Source of the DNA: Sphingobacterium sp. UBA2700
GTDB taxonomy: Bacteria > Bacteroidota > Bacteroidia > Sphingobacteriales > Sphingobacteriaceae
Direction: 5' to 3'
Length of the DNA: 64,000 nt
NCBI GenBank assembly: GCA_002354335.1
Contig: DELI01000024.1
Span: forward strand, 1-64,000
In this document: positions 32,230-41,906 of the stretch, in pieces
Layout: the number at the start of each line of letters is the position of its first letter
How positions within the stretch are numbered: the stretch's first letter is position 1
Notes under the pieces: generated by a model
What the model saw: only the letters and a program-made list of their open reading frames with translations
Told to the model about the DNA's origin: nothing
Databases searched by the model: none
Translations under genes and position numbers: made by a program

Positions 32230-33390
32230 TTACAAACCTGATTGATAGGTCACCTGATCGAAGATTTTCTTACCAAATTCATTGCTCTTCGCAGATAGCT
32301 CTTTTAATGCATTACTGCCTTCTTCGCCGTACTGCTGAATAGCGTAGGCTACTTCAATTTTAATTTCATTGTCGACAATTCGATTATAGCTATAGCACAG
32401 AAAGCGAAGGCCATCGGCAGATTTGAAAAGTGTTATTGCTTTGATGATAGCACGTTGCACATCTTTGCTTGTCATCGGAAAAAGTTTGAAGAGGTTGGGT
32501 TCAACTTCTTGATGTCCTAATTTCCCTAAGGTCTCGATGATTGCGATTTTCAAAATGTTCGAGTCTTCAGTTTCCAACATACTTGCAAGAATGGGCGTAG
32601 CTTCTGACTGTTTGAAGAATCCGATCTCTTTGATCATAAAAGCTCTAAATGCTTCGTTCTCCGAAGTCCTAACCCAACGTGTTAGCAATGGAAGAGGTCC
32701 GCTTTTCGCCCTGCTCGTTAAGAAATGGTGAATAAGAATCTCGTCTAGAGCATTAAAATCAGAATCAAAGCTGTCTTCTAAGAATTTGAACGGATCATTC
32801 GTATCGTACTGTAAAGCGGCAGCACGCGCATGCTTCCTTAGGCCTTTATCCTTGTGATACGCTGAACGCATAATAATTGCACCAGCACAGCCATTGCCTA
32901 GGTCGTCAAGCTTGCGTAAGGCATTTCTACGGCGGCTGGAACTGCTCGACAAAAGTTCTTTCTCCCAGAAACATGGGATCTCGTAAGCAATCAATAGCGC
33001 GCGAACATTCTGTTGATTAACTTTGTTCTTCTTACCTGAGGCAAGTTGTATCAGGTCAATGATGATGTCAGTAAACACCATCTTATCCTGTTTATTCTTA
33101 ACCAATCGGATAGAGTCTGCAAGTTCAAATGCCACGTACTCCTCTGAAAGATTTCGCTCGTCAAAAATAATAGCATTGATACGATCCCCCATCTTCGTTT
33201 CAATGCGATTCTTTCTGCGCTCGATCGCTTTATGATATAGATTAATCGCCAAGAACCGGATTAAACTAAATATGTAGACTAGCACCAGAATCGATACAAG
33301 TAGTACCGTTAGACGGATGATTAGCGGATATCCGAAGAACTTGCTCTCCAGGTATAGCGCATAATATTGAATGTAGTAACTGAGATCCAT
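32230..33390 (-). CDS. HEAT-repeat inner-membrane protein
   Basis: 386 residues. Membrane helix at about 24-48 (LTVLLVSILVLVYIFSLIRF), then a cytoplasmic helical region with HEAT-like repeats (about 150-370; NAFRAFMIKEIGFFKQSEAT-like units, ILKIAIIETLGKLGHQEVEP). First gene of the operon, directly before the synthase. Inference: a scaffold or regulator of the synthase, perhaps in the position taken by other accessory subunits in known systems. No enzymatic motif. Confidence 0.82.
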   Translation of the reverse strand: MDLSYYIQYYALYLESKFFGYPLIIRLTVLLVSILVLVYIFSLIRFLAINLYHKAIERRKNRIETKMGDRINAIIFDERNLSEEYVAFELADSIRLVKNKQDKMVFTDIIIDLIQLASGKKNKVNQQNVRALLIAYEIPCFWEKELLSSSSSRRRNALRKLDDLGNGCAGAIIMRSAYHKDKGLRKHARAAALQYDTNDPFKFLEDSFDSDFNALDEILIHHFLTSRAKSGPLPLLTRWVRTSENEAFRAFMIKEIGFFKQSEATPILASMLETEDSNILKIAIIETLGKLGHQEVEPNLFKLFPMTSKDVQRAIIKAITLFKSADGLRFLCYSYNRIVDNEIKIEVAYAIQQYGEEGSNALKELSAKSNEFGKKIFDQVTYQSGL

Positions 33391-33923
33391 AATGTTTTAA
33401 AATAAGGTAAATGATTAATGTTGCTGTTTTGTGTTCTTGTTTATTCCTGTTTGTTGTTAATCCAAAATTAGAATCAACGCAAAAGAAAATTATCTCATTT
33501 TCGTAGGTTTTTGACCACTTGGGAAAATAAGACATAGTGATACACTTTTTAAAAACTTAATTATCAGAAATTTAAAAAAGACAGAGCATAAGCTTTTGCT
33601 CCTATCCATTTTCTGAATTCGGCAAGAAAATTGTCGAAAATTCGGAAATTGGACATAGAAAAATATGGTGGACATTTCCTGTTTTCTGCATGTTTATATC
33701 GAGAATAGTATAATTTGAAAGAATGCCTGTGAAAATAAATGATGATGATCACGAAAATGAAAGACTTTTGAGCGCAATAAAGAGAGGAATCCACAAAATA
33801 ATGTCGATTTCATGTGTTTTATCTACGCAATTGTAAAAATGCGCACATGTCTCAATGCCAAATGAGCCGTAAAGTAAGGAATGTCCCCTACCTATTTAGG
33901 ATAGTTTAGGCTGAATGTGATAC
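33391..33923. other. 533-base AT-rich region upstream of the exopolysaccharide operon
   Basis: No credible gene; short frames here are low-complexity. On the minus strand TAATTTTG (33470-33463) fits a -7 box about 73 bases before the HEAT gene, without a clear -33. A near-palindrome GAGCATAAGCTTTTGCTC is at 33584-33601, and ATTCGG occurs twice 23 bases apart (33617, 33640). These may be regulator sites. Confidence 0.45.
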
Positions 33924-35483
33924 TTAAATACTGATTTCGCTTCTGATCTCTTCAATATATTGGGAAGGAGTCTTTCCCATTACAGACTTAAATGCCGTAG
34001 TAAACTTACTGTGGGAGGAAAAGCCACTAAGCTCGGCTAAATATGCAAGCTTATAATCCAGCAGGGAATGATCAGCATTGATCTTTTCCAATAGATAATT
34101 AACCTTTTTATGTTGTAAATAGTCATTAAAGTCGAGATTTCTATATTTTTTAATGATATGGGAAACATATTTTTGGTTAGAACTTAAGCGACCAGCAAGT
34201 TTATTTAGCGTTAAGTCCCGTTCTAGAAAAAAGTTTTCCTGTTCTAAGGCAGAAAGTTCCCTTATCAACCGCGTTTCTGTTTCTAGCGCAATGTTTAACT
34301 CCGTCTCCGTAGCATGTGGTTCCGTTATGCTACGACTATGCTGCGCAGGCTTGGGTGAGTATTCCTCATTCAGTTCTTCCTTATGCTGTAAAGGCCGTAG
34401 GTTTATTGCCTCCTTAGACCGACGATATCGAATCTGATAAGATAACAACAGAATAACAACGACAGAGGCTACGGAGATACACCACCAGAATAAAAGCTTA
34501 TACTTACGATTCTCTAGTTCTTCTTTTCGTAATTCCATGATTATCCTGGAGGAAATCTCTTGGCCAATCAGATATTTATCCGAATCTAAAACTTGTTGCT
34601 TCTTTAAATATTCGTTCGCCATCCTATCATCTCCGGATAGCATATAATATTTCGCACTTGTCGCTGTAAAGAGTTCTTTCAACCTTAATCTTCCCGCTTT
34701 CTTCAGATAAGCGCTGGTAAGATCTAAGTAATGCTTGCAAGAGTCTATATTCGCCCCTTTTAAGTGATATTCCGCCAGTCCACGATAGACGAAAGGGATA
34801 ATATTTCGATCTTCTTCAGTTAGATAGCTTAATGAGCTATGCATCAACTCGTAAGAGGTCTTCATATTTCCTAATTCCAATTCACAGATACCCTGCAAAT
34901 GATAATTTGCAGCCTTTTTAATCCGTAAGGCATCGTCTGTTTCTGGGTCGAGCGCAATCAATCGTTTCGCACTGTCTAACATGTCCAATGCAACGCGATA
35001 GCTACGTGTATTCATTTTATATAATGCCTGTTCCTGATAAAGCTCAATCTGTATATCGGACTTTAAATCAAGATCATCTAGCAAATTACACATGCTTTCC
35101 GCAGTAGCAAGGTAGGATCGCGACTGTTCATATAGGCCAAGCTCGCGGAAGTTCGTTGCCAGTATTTTGCAAAATACTGCTCGCCATCTGTTGTAACCTG
35201 TAAGCTGAGCGAGGCGATCGCCGACTGTTGCATACTTAATTGCACGCTGCACATTCCCCAAGCTTTGTTGAATATTGCTGTTTAAAATATAGCTCTTAAT
35301 CTTTTGCTCGTCAGTTTCCGCAGCCTCTATAACAGAATCACCCATCGTTGCGGCAGCTTCCACGTTCGACCCCATATATTGCTGATGGCAAGCCGTATAT
35401 AGACTATCGAAATTACTCGATTGCCCCCATGCACAAAATATAATGCAGAAAAAAAACAATATGGAAAGAATAGCCCTACGCAT
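33924..35483 (-). CDS. TPR, transmembrane, AraC-type regulator
   Basis: 519 residues. Signal peptide at 1-20 (ends AWGQ), periplasmic TPR-like helices (about 25-325), one membrane helix (about 330-350, WWCISVASVVVILLLSYQI), and a C-terminal AraC domain (about 415-515; LAGRLSSNQKYVSHIIKKY, LAYLAELSGFSSHSKFTTAF, then GKTPSQYIEEIR). A one-piece membrane sensor-regulator common in Bacteroidota. Last of three AraC-type genes in a row, eight bases after the second. Confidence 0.87.
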   Translation of the reverse strand: MRRAILSILFFFCIIFCAWGQSSNFDSLYTACHQQYMGSNVEAAATMGDSVIEAAETDEQKIKSYILNSNIQQSLGNVQRAIKYATVGDRLAQLTGYNRWRAVFCKILATNFRELGLYEQSRSYLATAESMCNLLDDLDLKSDIQIELYQEQALYKMNTRSYRVALDMLDSAKRLIALDPETDDALRIKKAANYHLQGICELELGNMKTSYELMHSSLSYLTEEDRNIIPFVYRGLAEYHLKGANIDSCKHYLDLTSAYLKKAGRLRLKELFTATSAKYYMLSGDDRMANEYLKKQQVLDSDKYLIGQEISSRIIMELRKEELENRKYKLLFWWCISVASVVVILLLSYQIRYRRSKEAINLRPLQHKEELNEEYSPKPAQHSRSITEPHATETELNIALETETRLIRELSALEQENFFLERDLTLNKLAGRLSSNQKYVSHIIKKYRNLDFNDYLQHKKVNYLLEKINADHSLLDYKLAYLAELSGFSSHSKFTTAFKSVMGKTPSQYIEEIRSEISI

Positions 35484-35491
35484 AATACGAA

Positions 35492-36571
35492 TTACTTCAC
35501 TACCGATTTCTCGCGAAACTCGATTGGAGAACAGCCCATCTCCTGATTAAAATTTCTATAGAAGGAAGCTCGAGAATTAAAACCACAATGCAAAGCGAGT
35601 TCCTCAATATTCATATCAAAACCTTCGTCACTTAAATAAATGCAAGCTTCCTTGATGCGCAAGGAGTTGATTACTTTCAGAAAGCTTTCATTAAAATGAA
35701 GTTTAAAAAACTGTTGAATAACAGGCTTTGAAACATTCAGAAGCTTTGACATCTTGTCGATACTAAACTCCGTATCGAGGTAGGATTTCTCCACAAGGTA
35801 GTCTATAATCTTCAGTTTAACACCTTGTTGTTCAGCGTGTGTTAAGCCGGATAAATTACGTTCAAAAGGCTCCGTATTCAGTTCTCCGCTTAAAGATTGC
35901 ATTTCTAATCGCAGCGGTCTCCGAAGTCGCCCCAAGAAATAATTATAGCCTAATAAGCTTCCTAGCAACATAATGAAAAAGATCGTCGCACCTGAACTGG
36001 GTGCATCAGCACTACCCTTTTCAATTATTCTATTTAATACCAGGGTTAGCATAAAAATCGAGGACACCAGAATCAGGATAACGCTGTAATAATAGATTCT
36101 TCTTTCTAATCGCGCCCGGTTTGCACCATTATTACTCAATATAAAAACACCTACCGGATAGAAGAACCAAGAAAGGCCCATGAGGCTGTAAAGTACGATA
36201 TAATATTCTCCCCGAAATTCCATTCGAAAGGAATAGGAACTAATAAAAATAACATGCCCTACCAAAAACAATAAGAAAGGCATGCCGTGCCACAGCACTT
36301 GTTTTACGGTTATCTTCTTTTGTTCGATAGCACGATAAGCAAAGTATAGAAATGGACCATACACTAATCCAAACGGTGCCGACCTGTCGACATAAACAAG
36401 TCCTGGAAGGAGATCTCTAAATACCGCTGCATGGCAAATATGGATTAATAGGAACAACAGAAAAAGCTGTGCCAGCCTATCCATATCCGTTTTTTGCTGC
36501 AGGTAGTGGCTAATTTGAAGTCCAAGCAAGCAAATGAGAGAAGTTGCGCAATATAGAAAAGAGAAAATCAT
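35492..36571 (-). CDS. Multi-pass membrane AraC-type regulator, first of a related pair
   Basis: 359 residues. About six or seven hydrophobic segments in 1-220, then an AraC domain (about 250-357) with IDKMSKLLNVSKPVIQQFFK and IEELALHCGFNSRASFYRNF, ending GCSPIEFRE. It overlaps the preceding regulator gene by four bases. Signal unknown; the polytopic part probably senses something in or across the membrane. Confidence 0.87.
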   Translation of the reverse strand: MIFSFLYCATSLICLLGLQISHYLQQKTDMDRLAQLFLLFLLIHICHAAVFRDLLPGLVYVDRSAPFGLVYGPFLYFAYRAIEQKKITVKQVLWHGMPFLLFLVGHVIFISSYSFRMEFRGEYYIVLYSLMGLSWFFYPVGVFILSNNGANRARLERRIYYYSVILILVSSIFMLTLVLNRIIEKGSADAPSSGATIFFIMLLGSLLGYNYFLGRLRRPLRLEMQSLSGELNTEPFERNLSGLTHAEQQGVKLKIIDYLVEKSYLDTEFSIDKMSKLLNVSKPVIQQFFKLHFNESFLKVINSLRIKEACIYLSDEGFDMNIEELALHCGFNSRASFYRNFNQEMGCSPIEFREKSVVK

Positions 36572-37524
36572 ATATTCTGCAACATTTTAAGCCTGTATTC
36601 CGATGGCGATAGTCCGTTAAACTGTTTGAAATATCGCGTAAAGGACGTCCGGGAGTTAAAACCACATAGATTCGCGAGGAATTCTAATTTTAAATTATCA
36701 GTACCGCTTTTCAAGAGCTGTATCGAATAGGCGATCCTGTATTTTGCCAGCCATTCATAGAAATTACTTTCTAAACTGTTATTAATAACATAAGATATGT
36801 GGTGTTTGGGGATATTGGTATACACCGAGAGACCTTCTAAGCTCAAGTTAGCATCCAGAAATAGCTGCTCGCTCTCCATGATGCTATTTAGTTTCGTCTT
36901 GTACAATTCTATTGTTTCCCGAGATAAATTCAGATGTATCAACTCTTCCCCAATTGGAGAACCCTCCTTCTTAGCCTCAAAGCGCGTCGTATAAACATAC
37001 CATATGATCAATCCCATTGAAATAATCATCAAGGAAATAACAACAAATAGCGGATTGACATCAAAATCAAATGGCATAATCATGTTGAAGAACAATAAGC
37101 CGAAAAAGAATGCCGCGGCAACACCCAATAATGCCAAATTTTCTACAAATAAGATCTTGTTTACTTCAGTAGTCTCTGCTTTGAGTTTCGACGATTTGAA
37201 TAATACATAAACCGGATAACCTGTCAGCAGGCAGAATACCGCCAGCATATACGGAATATCAACTTCATTATACCAGCCCGTGGGGTTCAACAGGAAAAGT
37301 ATCAGAAAAGAGATAAGCGGTGTTAGATGAAGCAACACGGTGCCCACATCGATACGCTCCTGCAAACTCGCCTTAAAAATGAAAAACAACATTGGACCAT
37401 ATACTAAAGGTATTGGCAATATGATCACATTCAAGATCAGTATGACATGTATACAAAGGATGGAAAAAAAGAGACCGATTATAAGTCCAAATAATCCGTA
37501 ACGTTTGATTGCCCTGTTAAACAT
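36568..37524 (-). CDS. Multi-pass membrane AraC-type regulator, second of a related pair
   Basis: 318 residues from the ATG at 37524; a GTG at 37584 would add 20 residues. Six or so membrane segments in 1-200 (GLIIGLFFSILCIHVILIL and on), AraC domain in the last 110 residues (LSVYTNIPKHHISYVINNSL, LEFLANLCGFNSRTSFTRYF, GLSPSEYRLK). Same plan as the next gene, with which it overlaps by four bases, so the two look like an old tandem duplication. First of the three regulator genes. Confidence 0.87.
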   Translation of the reverse strand: MFNRAIKRYGLFGLIIGLFFSILCIHVILILNVIILPIPLVYGPMLFFIFKASLQERIDVGTVLLHLTPLISFLILFLLNPTGWYNEVDIPYMLAVFCLLTGYPVYVLFKSSKLKAETTEVNKILFVENLALLGVAAAFFFGLLFFNMIMPFDFDVNPLFVVISLMIISMGLIIWYVYTTRFEAKKEGSPIGEELIHLNLSRETIELYKTKLNSIMESEQLFLDANLSLEGLSVYTNIPKHHISYVINNSLESNFYEWLAKYRIAYSIQLLKSGTDNLKLEFLANLCGFNSRTSFTRYFKQFNGLSPSEYRLKMLQNI

Positions 37525-37593
37525 CGCCGAATCTTCAAATTCAAAAAATACAGTTAATAAATCGTGGTTAACGCAGTTTTGCACAACGTTTTA

Positions 37594-37601
37594 CAAATAT
37601 A
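37594..37601 (-). promoter_or_regulatory. Possible -7 box of the regulator operon
   Basis: Minus strand TATATTTG, a full match to TAnnTTTG, about 70 bases before the first regulator gene. No TTG at the -33 position. The rest of the 292-base gap to the trehalose gene is AT-rich and shows no other structure. Confidence 0.35.
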
Positions 37602-37816
37602 CTTATTTATTTTTTTAATTAAGATTCTTCCAATTATAGAAAATATTATCATAGTATGAGGGAATTATTAAACATATTAACCATACTGGTTAAATATTAA
37701 CCCTAAATGTATTTTTAATCTTAATTACCACATTATTTAACTCGCATCCGCATGAGTTAATTAAGAAAATAGAAATCAGGCAAACAAAAACCGGCTGAAA
37801 TTGTTTGTATAGCAGT

Positions 37817-40018
37817 ATGCAGAATCAAACCCCGACAAATTCTGGCAAAACTCTTATCATCTCCAATCGATTGCCAGTCAAAATTGAACGTAAAAAAGGA
37901 AAGCTAAAATTTACCGCAAGCGAAGGTGGACTGGCCACAGGACTAGGCTCCTTCTATAAAGATAATGGCTCTTGGTGGATCGGATGGCCGGGCATTATTC
38001 CGAAAACCCAGGAAGAGGAACAGCATATCCGCGAAGAATTGTACAAACTAAATTTGATACCGGTATTTCTTACCCAAGTAGAAATAAAAAACTATTACGA
38101 AGGTTTCTCCAACGCTGTGCTCTGGCCACTTTGTCATTACAGACCCAGCTATGTTGAACTACGCAATGACTATTGGGAAGCCTATGAACAGGTGAATCAG
38201 AAATTTGCAAAAGCCGCTCTTCCCTATATTGAAGAAGAAACAACTGTTTGGGTTCATGACTATCAATTAATGTTATTGCCCAAATATATTCGGGAGCAAA
38301 GCGAGCCAAACAGTATTGGCTACTTTCATCATATCCCCTTCCCTCCTCCAGAACTCTTTAGCATGTTGCCCTGGAGAAAGCAGTTACTCGATGGACTTTC
38401 CAGCGCCGACTTAGTCGGATTCCATACCTATGAAAATGCTCATAATTTCCTGGAAGCAAATCAAACCCTGTTGAGCGCAGAGATCCATCACCATCATATC
38501 AAGTTGGAAGGCCGTAGTTGCTTTGTCGATGTCTTCCCGATGGGAATAGATTATGAAAAATACAAACAACAGGCTATCAATTCGAAAACCCAGTTGTATG
38601 CCGCTGAGCTCAAAAAGCTGTTTGACGACAAAAAGATTATTCTTTCTGTCGATCGTTTAGACTATAGTAAAGGAATTTTACAGCGATTAGCATCTTACGA
38701 AAAACTATTACTGAAACATCCGGAACTGCAGGAAAAAGTCGTGCTATATATGCTTATCGTCCCTTCCAGAGATCAGGTTAATCAATATAAAAAGCTACGG
38801 AACGAGATTGACCGCAAAGTCGGCAATATCAATGCCGTCCTCGGATCGCCAGGATGGCAACCCGTTTCCTATTTCTATAAATCCTTGCCATTCGACAAAC
38901 TTTCGGCAGTATATGCAGCTGCGGACGTCTGCTTGGTCAGCTCCTTGTACGATGGCATGAACCTCGTCGCGAAGGAATATATCGCTAGCAAACAACTCCA
39001 AACCGGCGCTTTGGTCCTTAGTGAGTTCGCCGGTGCTTCCAAAGAGCTGTCCGATGCTTTATTAATCAATCCCTATGCGATTGAAGAATCAAGCGACACA
39101 CTATATGAGGCACTAACCATGTCTGAAAGCGAGAAGATGGAACGAATGCAGGCAAGTCAGCAGGTCGTCGAGAAGTTCAATGTCTTTCATTGGGTTAACC
39201 TCTTTTTCCAGCGCCTGCGTGAAATAAAAGAACAGCAGCGCAATGCGATCACACGCAAAGTAAAAGATCAAGTTCGAACATCTATCAAATCAACCTATCA
39301 ACAGGCGACAAATAGATTGATCCTCCTGGACTATGATGGTACCTTAGTCGGATTCAATAAGGATGCTGCCAAAGCCACGCCTACCGACGAACTGCATCAA
39401 CTGCTTGAGAATATCGCAAAAGACAAGCAAAATACGCTCTCATTAGTGAGTGGCAGAAAATATGACAATATGCAAGATTGGTTTCCCGGAAAATCATTCT
39501 TTACGATTGCAGAGCACGGTATTTGGTCCAACTTTCCGAACCACCAATGGCATATCAAAGAAGGATTATCCAACGAATGGAAAGTCTTTGTACGCAGTAT
39601 CCTGCAACGCTTCACCGACAGAACCCCCGGTTCGCTGATCGAAGAGAAAACCTACTCCCTGGCCTGGCATTATCGAAAGGTAGATCATGCCTTGGGGAAA
39701 ATTAAAGCACAAGAATTACTACAGGAACTCCATCCGCTCGCAAATGAAATAGGTCTGCAGATCATAAATGGTGATCGAGTGATCGAGATCAAGAACGAAG
39801 AAATTAATAAAGGGAAAGCGGTTAGTCAATTAGTCAATGAAATAAACCCTGATTACATCCTATGTATTGGCGATGATGCGACAGATGAGGACATGTTTAA
39901 CGAATTACCCGCAAATGCCGTCACGATTAAAGTCGGCAATAAGCAATCTGCGGCAAAATATTTCGTTGAAAATAAAGATGAAGTCTTAAAACTATTGACT
40001 GAGTTGACACAAGCTTAA
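37817..40018 (+). CDS. Trehalose-6-phosphate synthase/phosphatase fusion (OtsA-OtsB)
   Basis: 733 residues from the ATG at 37817; a TTG twelve bases earlier is less likely. Residues 12-470 are the GT20 synthase (LIISNRLPVKIERK, WVHDYQLMLLPKYIR, HIPFPPPELF, SVDRLDYSKGI). Residues 495-733 are the HAD phosphatase (LLDYDGTL with the Asp pair, SGRKYDNM, GDDATDEDMF). It makes trehalose from UDP-glucose and glucose 6-phosphate in the cytosol. The GH15 gene follows 16 bases later. Confidence 0.95.
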   Translation: MQNQTPTNSGKTLIISNRLPVKIERKKGKLKFTASEGGLATGLGSFYKDNGSWWIGWPGIIPKTQEEEQHIREELYKLNLIPVFLTQVEIKNYYEGFSNAVLWPLCHYRPSYVELRNDYWEAYEQVNQKFAKAALPYIEEETTVWVHDYQLMLLPKYIREQSEPNSIGYFHHIPFPPPELFSMLPWRKQLLDGLSSADLVGFHTYENAHNFLEANQTLLSAEIHHHHIKLEGRSCFVDVFPMGIDYEKYKQQAINSKTQLYAAELKKLFDDKKIILSVDRLDYSKGILQRLASYEKLLLKHPELQEKVVLYMLIVPSRDQVNQYKKLRNEIDRKVGNINAVLGSPGWQPVSYFYKSLPFDKLSAVYAAADVCLVSSLYDGMNLVAKEYIASKQLQTGALVLSEFAGASKELSDALLINPYAIEESSDTLYEALTMSESEKMERMQASQQVVEKFNVFHWVNLFFQRLREIKEQQRNAITRKVKDQVRTSIKSTYQQATNRLILLDYDGTLVGFNKDAAKATPTDELHQLLENIAKDKQNTLSLVSGRKYDNMQDWFPGKSFFTIAEHGIWSNFPNHQWHIKEGLSNEWKVFVRSILQRFTDRTPGSLIEEKTYSLAWHYRKVDHALGKIKAQELLQELHPLANEIGLQIINGDRVIEIKNEEINKGKAVSQLVNEINPDYILCIGDDATDEDMFNELPANAVTIKVGNKQSAAKYFVENKDEVLKLLTELTQA

Positions 40019-40034
40019 CACAAAACCATATTGA

Positions 40035-41828
40035 ATGAATAAAAAACACTTATATAATTCTGGCATTATTGGAAACTGCAATTTTATTGCTCACGTCCAT
40101 AAAAGTACAAATATCAACTGGCTCTGCTGGCCAACCTTCCGGGATAACTTTGTCTTCGGATGCTTGCTCGATAAGAATAAAGGCGGCGAGTTTAACATCA
40201 GACTACAGGGCGACAATGTATATTCCAAACAGTATTATCTAGAAAACACCAATATTTTAGTCACCGAGGTGCATAGCGACCAGGGAAGTTTTAAAGTGAC
40301 CGACTTTGCCCCTCGATTCGAGCAATACGAACGATTCTATAAGCCGCTGATGCTGATTCGCATTGTTGAACCACTGGCAGGCAATCCAAAGGTAAAAGTT
40401 ACCTGCAGTCCGAAAGCAAATTATGGGTTGGCAGATTTTAACCGGTCGAGAGGCAGCAATCATGTGCAATTCAACTACGATAATGAGCATATGCGCTTGA
40501 CCACGAACATCCCAATCAGCCACTTTTTCGACGAAGATAAAGGGAGCATCATTCTCTCTGAAAAGAAATATATGGTATTGAGTTACGGGAGTGCATTTGA
40601 AGCTGCCTTGGAAAAGACAGCGGAAGATTTCTTAATCAGAACCAAACAATACTGGCGCAACTGGACGAAAAAAGCTAATATCCCTAACTTTTATCAAGAT
40701 CAGATTATTCGCTCAGCATTAGTGCTAAAACTGCATCAGTATGAAGATACCGGAGCGATTATCGCATCAAGTACAACCAGTTTGCCCGAATCGCCAGGCT
40801 CGGGACGAAATTGGGATTACCGATATTGTTGGGTGCGGGATAGCTATTACGTGCTGACAGCGCTTGCGAATATTGGCAAATTCGATGAACTCGAAAAATT
40901 TGCAACCTACATCACAGGAATCACGCAGTCTGATAGTGGTAGGCTACAGCCACTTTATGGTATTCTGGGTCGACGTACTTTGACCGAAGAAACGCTGGAT
41001 TACCTGGATGGTTATCTGGGAAACAAACCGGTACGCATTGGAAACCAAGCTTATGAACATATACAGAACGATGTCTATGGTCAAGCTATGATAGCCCTGC
41101 TTCCCCTATTCACCGATTTCCGATTCCCTGCCGACGAACGCAAGGATGCAAAAAGCTGGCTGACTTACATTCTGGACAAGATCGCAATGACGATCGATGA
41201 GAAAGATGCCGGCATCTGGGAGTTCCGACATATTGCCAACAGACATGCTTATTCCAACCTATTCCAATGGGCGGGCGCATCCGCTGCATTAAAGATCGCT
41301 AAGCAAAATGGCTATCAGGATATTGAAATCCAAGCACAAGAGTTAAAAGACAAGGCTGCAGCACATATCGAATCCTGCTACGATGAGGAAAGAAAGGTTT
41401 ATCGAAACGCGGCCGAAGGATCCGATTTGGATGCAAGCACGCTGCAGCTCATCATGATGCACTATTTAGACCCCAATTCCGAACGTGCAAAACTTCATCT
41501 GAATGAATTGGAAAAAGTGTTGAAAGGTAAAAATGGATTATTCTATCGCTACTTACACCAAGATGATTTTGGAAAGCCACAATCCACTTTCTTAGTCTGT
41601 GCGTTTTGGTATGTGGAGGCTTTGGCCTGTGTGGGAAGAATCGAAGAAGCGCAGGAAATTTTCCATAACTTGATGGGTTACAGCAATCATCTAGGGCTAT
41701 TTAGCGAAGACGTGCATGAAGAAGATGGCAGTCAATGGGGCAACTTCCCACAAGCGTATAGCCATGTCGGACTGATGAATGCTGCATACCGAATTGCAAC
41801 AAAATTAGACCGACCAATCTTCATATAA
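40035..41828 (+). CDS. GH15 hydrolase (trehalase or glucoamylase type)
   Basis: 597 residues, no signal peptide, so cytosolic. An N-terminal beta-domain (YNSGIIGNCNFIAHVHKSTN), then the (alpha/alpha)6 barrel with TTSLPESPGSGRNWDYRYCW and VRDSYYVL near 258-280 typical of GH15. The second conserved acid region is near QWGNFPQAYSHVGL. Coupled to the trehalose synthesis gene by a 16-base gap. In Bacteroidota and actinobacteria this GH15 branch includes trehalases, so turnover of the trehalose made next door is likely (inference). Confidence 0.9.
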   Translation: MNKKHLYNSGIIGNCNFIAHVHKSTNINWLCWPTFRDNFVFGCLLDKNKGGEFNIRLQGDNVYSKQYYLENTNILVTEVHSDQGSFKVTDFAPRFEQYERFYKPLMLIRIVEPLAGNPKVKVTCSPKANYGLADFNRSRGSNHVQFNYDNEHMRLTTNIPISHFFDEDKGSIILSEKKYMVLSYGSAFEAALEKTAEDFLIRTKQYWRNWTKKANIPNFYQDQIIRSALVLKLHQYEDTGAIIASSTTSLPESPGSGRNWDYRYCWVRDSYYVLTALANIGKFDELEKFATYITGITQSDSGRLQPLYGILGRRTLTEETLDYLDGYLGNKPVRIGNQAYEHIQNDVYGQAMIALLPLFTDFRFPADERKDAKSWLTYILDKIAMTIDEKDAGIWEFRHIANRHAYSNLFQWAGASAALKIAKQNGYQDIEIQAQELKDKAAAHIESCYDEERKVYRNAAEGSDLDASTLQLIMMHYLDPNSERAKLHLNELEKVLKGKNGLFYRYLHQDDFGKPQSTFLVCAFWYVEALACVGRIEEAQEIFHNLMGYSNHLGLFSEDVHEEDGSQWGNFPQAYSHVGLMNAAYRIATKLDRPIFI

Positions 41829-41906
41829 CGTTAATGCATCCTTTACAATTAAATTACAATTGGCATAAGGTTTGCCTAAGGAAGATTGCATTACTCACAT
41901 TTTACT

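Noticed and set aside
33490..33794. Two short frames of 61 and 76 codons in the 533-base gap
   Set aside because: Low-complexity, AT-driven, no recognisable motif and no promoter or ribosome site.
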